From NCBI RefSeq assembly GCF_009669305.1, contig NZ_SADB01000011.1:124582-188581 (forward strand): a stretch of 64,000 nt of DNA, written 5' to 3'. Made by a program: the position numbers and the translations under genes. The first letter of the stretch is position 1; each line of letters begins with the position of its first letter. Positions 54,727 through 63,712 of the stretch are shown piece by piece. Source of the DNA: Ancylomarina sp. 16SWW S1-10-2 (GTDB lineage Bacteria > Bacteroidota > Bacteroidia > Bacteroidales > Marinifilaceae). A model generated the notes under the pieces. That model saw nothing but the letters and a program-made list of their open reading frames with translations. It was not told the DNA's origin and made no database searches.

Positions 54727-55166
54727 ATTTCAAGTTTTTAATTTTATTCTTTCTTTATCTAACAATACAAAGGTGAGGAGAATCTAAAGCTTAGTAGTTG
54801 GCTAAAGTTCCCGAAAATTTGACAATTATTCCTTTCTATTTCAGAACAGCTAATTTTAAACGAATGAGTTGATAATTTATCAAATTCCTCTATAAAAAAA
54901 GAACACCTCATATTAAACATATTCGACTGCAAGTATGCGACTTATGCCACGAAACCCTATTTTAACAAATTACAATCTTGTTGCATATAAAGTTTCTTTC
55001 ATGATTTATAACCCAACACTTACAATTCTGGTTTAGTCTTCATTATTTCACCCCAAATCACAGACATGCGGAAGACATAAAAACGAATTTTAAAATCATT
55101 TTAAGAAGATTAAAATGTAACTATCTTTAAAATCCCCTACTAATAAGTGTAATCAAAATTGAAACA
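54727..55166. other. Divergent spacer between trxA and the sigma factor gene
   Basis: No gene is seen. It carries the inverted copy of the GCCACAAGTC repeat (54929-54950), a near-consensus trxA -7 word (CACCTTTG on the minus strand, about 54767-54774) and, before the sigma gene, TATCTTTA near 55122. Confidence 0.45.
54929..54950 (-). repeat. Dispersed GCCACAAGTC repeat, copy 3 (inverted)
   Basis: On the minus strand GTGGCATAAGTCGCATACTTGC, quoted in part as AAGTCGCATACTTGC, which corresponds to AAGTCACATACTTGC at 49133-49147. Confidence 0.55.
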
Positions 55167-55685
55167 TTGAAAAAAGAAGATCAATTTAATCAGATACTAT
55201 CGGAAAATAGTGAACGCATACAAAGGATATGCCGCTACTATAATTCGAATACCGAAGATCAGAAAGATATGTACCAAGAGGTTTTGGTAAATATTTGGAA
55301 GAGCCTGGATAATTTCAGAGGCAATTCGGCTATCAGCACTTGGGTGTACAGGGTTGCGGTAAACACATCGTTAAGCTTTACGGGTAAAACCTACAAGCAA
55401 ATGAAACTTATAGTGAGCACCGATACGCAAAACCTCTCCTCCATTCTCGACGACGAAGGCTTGAAAAACAAGCAAAAAGAGGAAAGTCAGTTTAACCTAC
55501 TGCAAAACGAGCTGAATATGCTCTCGGTTATCGACAAAGCACTTATATCGCTAATGCTCGAAGGACTAAGTATGAAAGAAATTGCTGACGTTATCGGTAT
55601 AAACGAACCAAACGTTAAGGTGAAAATACACAGAATAAAAGCACAACTTAAAACAAAACTGACAGGAGGTAATCATGAACTTTAA
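55167..55685 (+). CDS. ECF-type RNA polymerase sigma factor
   Basis: 172 aa, starting at TTG 55167. Sigma region 2 is seen in CRYYNSNTEDQKDMYQEVLVNIWKSLDNF (parts DQKDMYQEVLVNIWKS and FRGNSAISTWVYRVAVNT, residues about 28-69). Sigma region 4 is SLMLEGLSMKEIADVIGI, NEPNVKVKIHRIKAQL (about 128-160). It recruits polymerase to a small regulon. The next gene starts inside its last codons, and in such pairs the second gene often encodes the anti-sigma factor. Confidence 0.92.
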   Translation: MKKEDQFNQILSENSERIQRICRYYNSNTEDQKDMYQEVLVNIWKSLDNFRGNSAISTWVYRVAVNTSLSFTGKTYKQMKLIVSTDTQNLSSILDDEGLKNKQKEESQFNLLQNELNMLSVIDKALISLMLEGLSMKEIADVIGINEPNVKVKIHRIKAQLKTKLTGGNHEL

Positions 55686-56214
55686 AAAAACAAACGGTAA
55701 TAACAATCTCACACAATTGGTAGGGGAACTTCAAAAAGAAGATATTAGATACGCCAAATTAAGTAAGAGATTTCAGATTTTTTATTGGGCTCTAATACCA
55801 CTATATTCAATATTATCAATAATAGACTATACCGAATCCAATAATATTTATGACCTAATGGGGAGTCTTTGTTTTGTGATCACTTTAGCCCTATTTGCTA
55901 TCTTCTTCGGAAAATTTCATAAAGAATATAAGTATGTCGATTACGCCTTGCCAACACTTAAAATGTTAAAAAAAGCAGCAAGCCGATATCAATTTTTTCA
56001 ACTGAAAAAAATAAGCTTACTCATTGCCATTCTAATTATGGATGCGGGTTTATGCTTGAAAACTTCTCTAGATTTTTCTGTATTGGATGTTCAAATCTAT
56101 TTTTTAGGCATTATGCTTGTAGCCGTTCTTATTGGCTTGATTATTTGGCACTTTAAACGCAAACCTCTTCGCGATAACGCACTTAGATTGATTGCCGAAA
56201 TTGAAGGTGAATAA
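55675..56214 (+). CDS. Small membrane protein, possible anti-sigma partner
   Basis: 179 aa, overlapping the sigma gene by 11 bp. The start at 55675 is preceded by AGGAGGTAATC, a near-perfect Shine-Dalgarno sequence, unusual in this window. It has four hydrophobic helices: about 33-50, 55-75, 106-124 and 131-150 (IYFLGIMLVAVLIGLIIW). No anti-sigma zinc motif is seen, so the role is inferred only from tight coupling to the sigma gene. Confidence 0.7.
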   Translation: MNFKKTNGNNNLTQLVGELQKEDIRYAKLSKRFQIFYWALIPLYSILSIIDYTESNNIYDLMGSLCFVITLALFAIFFGKFHKEYKYVDYALPTLKMLKKAASRYQFFQLKKISLLIAILIMDAGLCLKTSLDFSVLDVQIYFLGIMLVAVLIGLIIWHFKRKPLRDNALRLIAEIEGE

Positions 56215-56238
56215 AATACAAGCTCGCTTTATAAAACA

Positions 56239-56267
56239 AATGCCCAAACCATAAAGGTTTGGGCATT
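56239..56267. terminator. Bidirectional terminator
   Basis: Perfect 12-bp stem AATGCCCAAACC/GGTTTGGGCATT with a 5-nt loop in the convergent gap. T-rich on the plus-strand side. Confidence 0.85.
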
Positions 56268-56294
56268 GTTATTTCTAACTCATAAAAGTTAGTA

Positions 56295-58445
56295 TTAAGC
56301 TTTCGTTTCTTTAGCAATATGGCTAGCCTCACGAAGTAACTGTTCACTAACCTCTGCAATATTGTATATTAAAGCGAGTTTTTGACGCTCTACACCTTTT
56401 TCGCAGGAGTCGAGTCGGCTCGATAATTCATCCAAAAAACTATGCAATCCAATAGATGGATCACAAGCTTTATTCTCATTTAATGCTTTTACTGCTTTGA
56501 GCAAAACCATTTCAATTTGATGAAACATATCCTGTTGTTCTTTACTAATATAGTTGGTCGTATCTTTATGAGCTCCCAATGCCGATAGATAAGAGAGTAA
56601 GGCATGATTAAGATAAGTTAATGAGAACGCATGTTTCTGAAACTTTTGTTGCTTTTTAGGTTCCAACTTCATACTCTTCCATGCTAAAACTAAAGCATTA
56701 TCCGCCAAATTTGCCTTATGTCGAGCTATACGATAATTTAAATCATCTGCTTGATGCTCCTGATATTCCGATAGAATCATGCTGAAATAAGTTACATTTT
56801 TATCCAAAGCTGATATCAACAATCCAGATAGGTGTTTTTGTTGCCAATCGGGCCATAAAAAACGAACAGCTGCAATAGCCAATAAAGCTCCTATTAATGT
56901 ATCGATAATTCGAGGTTCTAAAATAGCTAAACCTTTACCCGCTAATAGATTAAAGGCCGCAATTACAAAAATGGTAATAAAAATAACTGAAACCGCATAG
57001 TTCTTTCGCAACCAAACACAAAAAGCATAACCCGATACAAGCATCAAAACTGTCTGTCCGGCCATAGTTGGCATTATTTGGGCAATAAGCACGCCCACAA
57101 GTACACCTGTTAAGGTTCCTAATACTCTCTGAAATAAGCGCCTTCGGGTTTCACTATAGCTTGGCTGACACACAAATAAACTCGTAAGTAAAATCCATTC
57201 ACCTTTATCAATATTAAAACCAATCATAAGCATATAACCAACCAGAAAACAAGCGCTCAATCGAATCGCATAGCGCAAACGAGGATGCTTCCAACTTAAC
57301 TGTTCTGTAAAACGTTCCCATAAAGATCGATGATCTCTGTCCACACGTGGAAGTAAGCCCGTTTCAACATTAAAATTCAAATTCTGTAGAGAAATATGTG
57401 ACTGAGTTAAATTTTTCAACAAAAGAGACAAATTATTCGTTTCATGTTTAGATATCTGCCTCTTAACTTTATTTTTCAGGGCTGATATAGTCCATTTAAG
57501 TGCAACTGGATGTTGATAACTACTCCCTGTTAGCATGCTTTTTGAAAGCTGATGACAGGCTTGTGATAATTGCAATAAAAGCTGTCCTAATCCTTCCAGC
57601 ATTTCATGATTATCAGTATCCTCACTCAATAAATCGTAACGTTCGTGGCTCGAAGCAGCTCTTTCATGAAGACTCTGCAACAATAAAAATTGATGCAGAT
57701 AGGGACTAAGCGGAGTCTGATCTTTCAAAGCATCAGCATAGGAATTCAAAACATTTTTACAACGTTCAAGGGAATTAATCACTTGAATATTTTGAAGAGA
57801 TAATCGGTTAATTAATTTTTCCTGCACCTTAGCTTCACTGGGGAAAAGTTCCGATTTTTTTTTCATGTATAAAGATAAATCCTCGAATCCCTGAGCTAAT
57901 TGTTCTTCCAACAAACGCCAAGGACGATAGGCAAGCAAGGATAAAGAAAGGATACCATAACACAAACCTCCTGCAGGTAATAAAAGAGGTTGCCAGTACC
58001 AAGGGATACTTGCATCTCCTCCTAGCATCGTGTAAATAGCCACCAATAAAGCCCCAAACGTAACACCTCTATATCGTTCTCCAAGTCCTCCCAATATAAT
58101 AAAGGTAAGAGTAGAGCCAACTAATCCCACACTAAATAAAATAGGAAAAGGGCGTAATAGTTCTACAGATGCACTTGAAATGGCAAAACTGATAAGCGTA
58201 AGAATTAATGCTTTTATTCTTCCTTTAGGATGATCATCGGTTTCCGATAAGCCTGCAGCCAAAGCTCCTAAGGCCAGAGTAACACCAAAAAACGGAAGGT
58301 TGAGGGCAACAAATGGAATCACCAAAACAGCCACAGCAATTGCAACCTTTAAGGCAAACAGACGGTTAGGGTAACGCCAAAATGTACTTACCCAAAACTC
58401 CTGCAATTCTCTGACTTTCAAACTCTTTTTTATCACTAATCCCAT
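56295..58445 (-). CDS. FUSC family inner-membrane protein (YccS-like)
   Basis: 716 aa, ATG 58445. It has two membrane blocks of about five or six helices each (about 25-175 and 385-520), separated and followed by long cytosolic helical regions. WRYPNRLFALKVAIAVAVLVIP opens it (parts FWRYPNRLFALKVAIA), and RRRLFQRVLGTLTGVLVGVL marks the second FUSC block (about 420). The YccS/YhfK/AaeB group is thought to export aromatic acids or other toxic organics. The substrate is unknown. It faces the sigma operon, with a bidirectional terminator between. Confidence 0.87.
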   Translation of the reverse strand: MGLVIKKSLKVRELQEFWVSTFWRYPNRLFALKVAIAVAVLVIPFVALNLPFFGVTLALGALAAGLSETDDHPKGRIKALILTLISFAISSASVELLRPFPILFSVGLVGSTLTFIILGGLGERYRGVTFGALLVAIYTMLGGDASIPWYWQPLLLPAGGLCYGILSLSLLAYRPWRLLEEQLAQGFEDLSLYMKKKSELFPSEAKVQEKLINRLSLQNIQVINSLERCKNVLNSYADALKDQTPLSPYLHQFLLLQSLHERAASSHERYDLLSEDTDNHEMLEGLGQLLLQLSQACHQLSKSMLTGSSYQHPVALKWTISALKNKVKRQISKHETNNLSLLLKNLTQSHISLQNLNFNVETGLLPRVDRDHRSLWERFTEQLSWKHPRLRYAIRLSACFLVGYMLMIGFNIDKGEWILLTSLFVCQPSYSETRRRLFQRVLGTLTGVLVGVLIAQIMPTMAGQTVLMLVSGYAFCVWLRKNYAVSVIFITIFVIAAFNLLAGKGLAILEPRIIDTLIGALLAIAAVRFLWPDWQQKHLSGLLISALDKNVTYFSMILSEYQEHQADDLNYRIARHKANLADNALVLAWKSMKLEPKKQQKFQKHAFSLTYLNHALLSYLSALGAHKDTTNYISKEQQDMFHQIEMVLLKAVKALNENKACDPSIGLHSFLDELSSRLDSCEKGVERQKLALIYNIAEVSEQLLREASHIAKETKA

Positions 58446-59110
58446 TTTAAACAATTAAATCTTAATAATGGCTCAAAGGTAACAGAACAAATCGAATACA
58501 TTGGAAGGTCTAATCCAAATTATCACGACACATCTCAAAAGCAAGAAAATCAATAAGAGTAATCGGTAAAAACAAAACTCGATTATGCCAATTATAGAGA
58601 TTTTGTAATCTCCATGAATCCTTTCCTTAGCATCTTATTTAATAAACAAAAATGTATTAAACCAAAACAAACTAACATAAGCAAGGCAGCATTATTAACC
58701 TTTACAAATAAATCATCTAAGATGATATGCTAAATATAATAATTGATTTTTTCGTAAGCCTGAAAAAATAGACTCCAAAACCGATGAGTAAGTATTAACA
58801 GATAATCTTAAAATATCAATTAAAGCGTACAAGAATAAAATTCTTTCACCCATTTTCATCTATTGCTTAACAAAACACAATTATCTATTTATCTAAATGA
58901 ATACCAACCATTTCCCTTTTGGTTAAATCAATGGATTTCCAAAATAAATTAAAGACTGATTCGTCTTTTAAATCCATATAAATAGCTTATTTTTATTACG
59001 TCTAAATACAAATTAAAGCAAGACAATGTATATTATCTCCAAAATAAATTGAGATATAAAACCATCTAATAAACGCTCACTTAGAGTAAATAGATTAACC
59101 AGATAAAAAA
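58446..59110. other. Long non-coding spacer
   Basis: 665 bp of AT-rich DNA between divergent genes. The only structure noticed is a weak hairpin GAGATT-TTGT-AATCTC (58597-58612). It should contain the promoters of both flanking genes, but no convincing TAnnTTTG box was found. Confidence 0.45.
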
Positions 59111-60601
59111 ATGAACACCAACTTTTCTGAATACATTAAGGCTTTCGAAAAAACGCTAAAGTCTGCTTTTCACGATCGAGAAGACATCAACAAATTTAGT
59201 TCACAACGAGGCTTACCTCCTTTAGCAATGAGAGAAGTCATGTCCACTAACCCTTTATCTGTAGCTATTCCCGAGAATTATGGAGGCAGAGGTGTTAAGG
59301 TTAAAGAATGTTTAGGCATACTCGCTTCATCAGCATACGAATCGCTACCCTTATCGCTCACATTTGGAATAAACATAGGTCTTTTTTTAGAGCCTGTTGC
59401 TAAATATGCCAATGAGATTGTGAAAAAGGATATTTTTCAACGCTTTTTAAACAAGCAAAATATGGGTGGCTTAATGATTACTGAGCCAGAATATGGAAGT
59501 GGCGCTCTAAATATGCAAACTTCTTATACCGAAGAAAATGACAAATTTCACATTAAAGGAACCAAGCATTGGCAAGGTTTAACAGGTTTGGCTGATTATT
59601 GGCTTATTACATCGCGCCAACAAAATTCTGATGGAAGATTGGGACGAGATATTGATTTTTTTATTTGTGATGTGACCCAGAAAAACCAAAAAGTTGTTGT
59701 TGAAGAATACTATGACAATCTTGGCTTGTACATGATTCCTTACGGTAAAAATAAATTGGATTTACAAATTCCTAAAAACTTCAAATTGGAACCAGAAACC
59801 ACTGGAATTAAAATGATGCTTGATATTCTACACCGAAGTAGAATGCAATTTCCAGGAATGGGACTCGGTTTTGTTAAAAGAATGATGGATGAAGCTCTTG
59901 ATCAATGCAAAAATAGAATCGTTGCTGGTAAAAGTTTAATTTCTTACGATCAAGTCCAATTTCAGATCTCTAAAATTCAAAGTGCTTTTACAATTTGTTC
60001 TGCCTTTTGTTCAAGAAGTAGCGAGAAAAGTGGCATTGAAAATAATTTAGCCAATGACGGTATTGAGGCAAATAGCGTAAAAACAATAGTTACTGACTTA
60101 ATGCAAGAAGCCGCCCAAACACTCGTGCAGTTATCTGGTGCAAAAGGATATCGCCTCAGCCATATAGGTGGTAGAGGTATTGTTGATAGTCGCCCTTTCC
60201 AAATTTTTGAAGGAGCCAATGAAATGCTCTACACTCAAATTTCGGAAATGGTTATTAAAATAATGAAAAGGAAAAAAGCATTTAACTTATTCCAATTTCT
60301 AAAGGATTTTGATCTTACTAGTAAAGCATCGGAATATCTAAAAAAACAAACTGACTTTTCTTTAAATACAGAACTACCTCAACGAAAATTAGTTGATTTA
60401 GGTCGAGCAATTTCTCGAGTTGTTTCGGCAGGACTTGTTATTGATTTGGGTGAAAAAGGCTTCCGAAAAGATCTAATCGATAATTGTTTAGATTCATTGC
60501 AACAAGATATTAGTAATATGATTTTCTCTTATCACAACAATACTAAAATTAACAGTATTCCCGATTACCAAGATGGAAGTTCTTGGCTAGAATTTTCTTA
60601 A
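59111..60601 (+). CDS. Acyl-CoA dehydrogenase family protein
   Basis: 496-aa flavoenzyme. The N-terminal helical domain is about 1-120, and the middle beta domain has GGLMITEPEYGSGALNMQTS and KGTKHWQGLTG (FAD and substrate contacts). The C-terminal helical domain has AQTLVQLSGAKGYRLSHIGGR and PFQIFEGANEMLY, whose Glu is the usual catalytic base in this position. An extra about 90-residue C-terminal tail makes it longer than the classic 380-aa enzymes. No other beta-oxidation gene is nearby, so the substrate and even true dehydrogenase activity are uncertain. A strong terminator follows. Confidence 0.85.
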   Translation: MNTNFSEYIKAFEKTLKSAFHDREDINKFSSQRGLPPLAMREVMSTNPLSVAIPENYGGRGVKVKECLGILASSAYESLPLSLTFGINIGLFLEPVAKYANEIVKKDIFQRFLNKQNMGGLMITEPEYGSGALNMQTSYTEENDKFHIKGTKHWQGLTGLADYWLITSRQQNSDGRLGRDIDFFICDVTQKNQKVVVEEYYDNLGLYMIPYGKNKLDLQIPKNFKLEPETTGIKMMLDILHRSRMQFPGMGLGFVKRMMDEALDQCKNRIVAGKSLISYDQVQFQISKIQSAFTICSAFCSRSSEKSGIENNLANDGIEANSVKTIVTDLMQEAAQTLVQLSGAKGYRLSHIGGRGIVDSRPFQIFEGANEMLYTQISEMVIKIMKRKKAFNLFQFLKDFDLTSKASEYLKKQTDFSLNTELPQRKLVDLGRAISRVVSAGLVIDLGEKGFRKDLIDNCLDSLQQDISNMIFSYHNNTKINSIPDYQDGSSWLEFS

Positions 60602-60627
60602 TATCAGACAACTAAAATAATAACAAG

Positions 60628-60667
60628 AGGTCGTTTAGAATTTAATTCTAAACGGCCTTTTTTTTTA
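60628..60667 (+). terminator. Terminator of the acyl-CoA dehydrogenase gene
   Basis: AGG-CGTTTAGAAT pairs with ATTCTAAACG-CCT (one mismatch), followed by nine T residues. Confidence 0.88.
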
Positions 60668-60831
60668 GTCCGTTACTCTTCCAACCTGATCTATTTTTTC
60701 ATCAAGCTACAATTCAAATTTACTCAAACAGCTAATTCGTAGATAAAAATCCCTCATTCGTTGATTCCTTTTTAGAATAGAAACAAAATCTCATTCCTTA
60801 GCATCAAATTAATAAACGAAAACTTAAGCAT

Positions 60832-62193
60832 ATGAAACTAAAGTGGATTTTTATAAGCATATTAGCATTGGTAGTTGGCACTTCAGCATGTAGTGACGAT
60901 GATGATTCAATAACTGATGGAGAAACGACGAGTGAAAACCTCCCAAATATCACTGGTTATCCTATTGTTGGAACAAATCAAACTACAGCTTTCAACAACA
61001 CAACAAATATTTCAACTCCGAGTGATGGAGATTATTTTTATGGTCAAAATGCCAATTACCAGGGTAACACACCTCAATATGTCGACAATGGAGATGGAAC
61101 TGTAACAGATATGGTAACAGGACTAATGTGGCAAAACACACTCGATCATAATGGTGATGGAGACATCAATTACGATGATAAATTATCTTATTCTGATATA
61201 TTAGCTCTTGCTAGTGAAGTAACTACTGGAGATTATACTGATTGGCGTGTACCTACAATAAAAGAACAATACTCTTTAATGATGTTCAGTGGTCGCGACA
61301 TTAGTGGCTACGAAGGAACTTCGACCGAAGATTTAATACCTTTTATTAATACCGATTTTTTCGGATATAATTATGGTGACCTCGATGCAGGTGAACGCTT
61401 AATCGATGTGCAATGTGCCTCAACAAATCTATCGGTAGGTAGTGATATCGAAATGGTTTTTGGAGTCAATTTTGCTGACGGACGCATAAAAGGTTACGGA
61501 ACTACAATGATGGGACAAGACAAAGTATTTAATTACTTAATGGTTCGTGGAAACACAAGTTATGGTGAAAATAATTTTTCAGACAATAGCGACGGCACCA
61601 TTACCGATGCAGCAACAGAATTAATGTGGATGCAAGATGACAGTGGTGAAGGTATGAATTGGCAAGAAGCTCTTACTTATGCCGAGAATTTCGAATTTGC
61701 TGGAAAATCAGACTGGCGTTTACCAAGTGCAAAAGAATTGCAAAGTATCGTAGATTATTCTCGTTCTCCACAAACAACTAGTTCTGCTGCTATCGATCCT
61801 CTTTTTAACTGCACACCAATAACAAACGAAGCTGGAGAGGTTGATTATCCTTTTTACTGGACAGGAACCACACACGCAACTTTGGGTGATGATAATAATG
61901 GTGGTTGGGGAGCCTATGTTGCTTTCGGTCGTGCCATGGGTAACGAGTCTATGCCTGCAGGACCTCCAGCAGGAGATGGAATAAATCCACCAACTGGAGA
62001 TGGACAAGGACCTCCTCCTGCAGATGGTAACGATTCATCTTCCGAAACAATTAACTGGACAGATGTTCACGGTGCTGGTGCTCAGCGAAGCGATCCAAAA
62101 TCTGGTGATCCAAGCGAATTTTCAGAAGGTCACGGACCTCAAGGCGATGCAGTACGTATTTACAACTTTGTACGACTTGTCCGCAATAATTAA
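60832..62193 (+). CDS. DUF1566 (Lcl-domain) lipoprotein
   Basis: 453 aa. Lipoprotein signal KWIFISILALVVGTSAC (Cys 20), followed by an Asp-rich stretch (SDDDDS). Two Lcl/DUF1566 modules follow. The first is about 85-250 (DNGDGTVTDMVTGLMWQN, then DWRVPTIKEQYSLM); the second about 255-375 (SDGTITDAATELMWMQDD, then DWRLPSAKELQSIVD). An EF-hand-like loop DHNGDGDINYDD (about 105-116) suggests calcium binding. Near 370-395 lies a Pro/Gly-rich insert (PAGPPAGDGINPPTGDGQGPP) that interrupts the second module before the closing VRIYNFVRLVR. It is exposed on the cell surface or in the periplasm; DUF1566 proteins are mostly uncharacterised, some with adhesin roles. The next gene starts 40 bp downstream. 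Confidence 0.82.
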   Translation: MKLKWIFISILALVVGTSACSDDDDSITDGETTSENLPNITGYPIVGTNQTTAFNNTTNISTPSDGDYFYGQNANYQGNTPQYVDNGDGTVTDMVTGLMWQNTLDHNGDGDINYDDKLSYSDILALASEVTTGDYTDWRVPTIKEQYSLMMFSGRDISGYEGTSTEDLIPFINTDFFGYNYGDLDAGERLIDVQCASTNLSVGSDIEMVFGVNFADGRIKGYGTTMMGQDKVFNYLMVRGNTSYGENNFSDNSDGTITDAATELMWMQDDSGEGMNWQEALTYAENFEFAGKSDWRLPSAKELQSIVDYSRSPQTTSSAAIDPLFNCTPITNEAGEVDYPFYWTGTTHATLGDDNNGGWGAYVAFGRAMGNESMPAGPPAGDGINPPTGDGQGPPPADGNDSSSETINWTDVHGAGAQRSDPKSGDPSEFSEGHGPQGDAVRIYNFVRLVRNN

Positions 62194-62232
62194 TAAAAAA
62201 ATAGGAATACTCACAAATAAAATCACATAGTT

Positions 62233-62613
62233 ATGAAAATCAATTTCAAAAAAACGATATCATTAATAATCATTTCAGCATCGATCATGATAGCCGGAAA
62301 CTTTGCCCAAGCACAACAAGGAGGACAACAAGGACCTCCTCCAGTTCCTACTACTGCAGAAATACAGGATATGGTGAATGACATAACCGAAACACTTGAT
62401 TTAACGGACGAAAAAAGTGATGAACTGTTAGGTCTGTATAAATCTCATATCAAAGAAGTAAAATCATTGATGAAATCAAGACCTAAAAGAGAAAAGATGG
62501 AATCATTAGAATCGGAATTTGAAAAGGATGTTGAAGCAATTTTAACAAGCGATCAACAAAAACTTTATAAAGCTTACGTGAAAAAACAAAAAAGTTCAAG
62601 AAAAAAACGCTAG
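62233..62613 (+). CDS. Spy/CpxP-like exported small protein
   Basis: 126 aa with a signal peptide (ISLIIISASIMIAGNFAQA, cleaved about 27). A Gln/Gly/Pro-rich linker (QQGGQQGPPPVP) leads to a charged all-helical domain containing ETLDLTDEKSDELLGLYKS and the LTxxQ-type motif AILTSDQQKLYKAY. It ends in a basic tail (KKQKSSRKKR). The helical pattern and LTxxQ motif resemble periplasmic Spy/CpxP chaperones or metal-stress sensors. It is coupled to the DUF1566 gene. Confidence 0.65.
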   Translation: MKINFKKTISLIIISASIMIAGNFAQAQQGGQQGPPPVPTTAEIQDMVNDITETLDLTDEKSDELLGLYKSHIKEVKSLMKSRPKREKMESLESEFEKDVEAILTSDQQKLYKAYVKKQKSSRKKR

Positions 62614-62636
62614 AACTTCTCCTTACACTAAACTAC

Positions 62637-62676
62637 AAAAACCAGAACTTCCATCAATTGGATATTCTGGTTTTTT
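62637..62676 (+). terminator. Terminator of the DUF1566/Spy-like operon
   Basis: AAAACCAGAA pairs with TTCTGGTTTT around a long loop and ends in T residues. Confidence 0.75.
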
Positions 62677-62849
62677 ATACCTACAGACAACTGGGAAACA
62701 ATTACTTAGACGAATAATCTTCCCTCCTGCAACTAAAAATCCCCCTTTTGTTGATAAAATTTGCCAGTTTATTGATTCATCTTCCCCAAAACCATAAAAT
62801 TTCGTTCCTTTACTATTATCAATTTACATCGTAACAAAAAGAGAAAGTT

Positions 62850-63065
62850 ATGTCAATAGAAAGTATAGATGGATGTATCGGTTGCGGAATTTGTGTTAAA
62901 ACATGTCCAACAGACGTTATTCGTATGGATCCGGTAACAAATAAAGCCATTATTAAATATCCTGCTGATTGTCAGATCTGCCATTTATGCAGAATGTATT
63001 GCCCCGTAGATGCCATTACAATTTCTCCGGAAAAATCGATACCAGTAATAGTTTCATGGGGATGA
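62850..63065 (+). CDS. 2x[4Fe-4S] ferredoxin
   Basis: 71 aa with two complete cluster motifs, CIGCGICVKTCP (9-20) and CQICHLCRMYCP (about 41-52). Electron carrier. It begins an operon: its TGA overlaps the ATG of the cytochrome gene (ATGA), which in turn overlaps the flavoprotein gene in the same way. It lacks a signal peptide and should act in the cytosol as the electron entry point. The paired clusters with this spacing also resemble the beta subunits of AprAB-like reductases. Confidence 0.9.
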   Translation: MSIESIDGCIGCGICVKTCPTDVIRMDPVTNKAIIKYPADCQICHLCRMYCPVDAITISPEKSIPVIVSWG

Positions 63066-63712
63066 TTATGGAAAATCGAATTAGACTATATAACGGTATA
63101 GCTGCAGCAGCTATATTTTTAGGATTACCAATTTTATTTTTTGTCTTGGGAGATTTCCCCGAAAGAAGTATTCTTAAGAATGGACTTTCACTGCTTACCA
63201 TCATTGCCTTTTGCATGATGTTAGCCCAATTCTATTTGGCTCGCAGCAACAAGAATATTCTAAAGGCTCATAAAATGGGTAAAATTGTTAAATACCATAA
63301 ATTTATTGGTTATACATTTATCGCCATCCTGTTTTTTCATCCATTTTTAATTATGCTACCAAGATATTTTGAAGCTGGAGTAGATCCAATAGATGCCTTT
63401 ACTACCATCATAACAACATTTGATAGCACTGGCGTGATATTAGGAATAATTGCTTGGTGTTTAATGCTAGTGATAGGAATAAGTTCATTAATAAGAAACA
63501 ATATGGGGATGACTTACAAAACTTGGAGAGTTTTTCATGGCATTTTATCCATAGCTTTTCTGGTTATTGCTTCCTGGCATGTTATTGATTTGGGAAGACA
63601 CATCAACTCTAGCATGACAATATACATCATCATTTTAGCGGGAATTGGCATATTATTACTCTTGAAAACCTACTTTATAAAATCATCAAAACCATCGGGA
63701 GAAACCAAATGA
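63062..63712 (+). CDS. Ferric reductase-like transmembrane cytochrome b
   Basis: 216 aa. The start is ATG 63062, overlapping the ferredoxin stop (the frame is open further upstream but only as the antisense-like shadow of the ferredoxin). It has about six helices. Four candidate heme-ligand histidines lie in two helices: KYHKFIGY with FFHPFLIM, and FHGILSI with SWHVIDLGRH, the bis-heme pattern of the ferric-reductase/YedZ-like fold. It should pass electrons across the inner membrane between the ferredoxin and the exported flavoprotein encoded next. Confidence 0.82.
   Translation: MIMENRIRLYNGIAAAAIFLGLPILFFVLGDFPERSILKNGLSLLTIIAFCMMLAQFYLARSNKNILKAHKMGKIVKYHKFIGYTFIAILFFHPFLIMLPRYFEAGVDPIDAFTTIITTFDSTGVILGIIAWCLMLVIGISSLIRNNMGMTYKTWRVFHGILSIAFLVIASWHVIDLGRHINSSMTIYIIILAGIGILLLLKTYFIKSSKPSGETK

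Noticed and set aside
62969-63061. Upstream extension of the cytochrome b gene by 31 codons
   Set aside because: These codons are the shifted frame of the ferredoxin gene; the ATGA overlap at 63062 is the natural start and matches the next gene junction.
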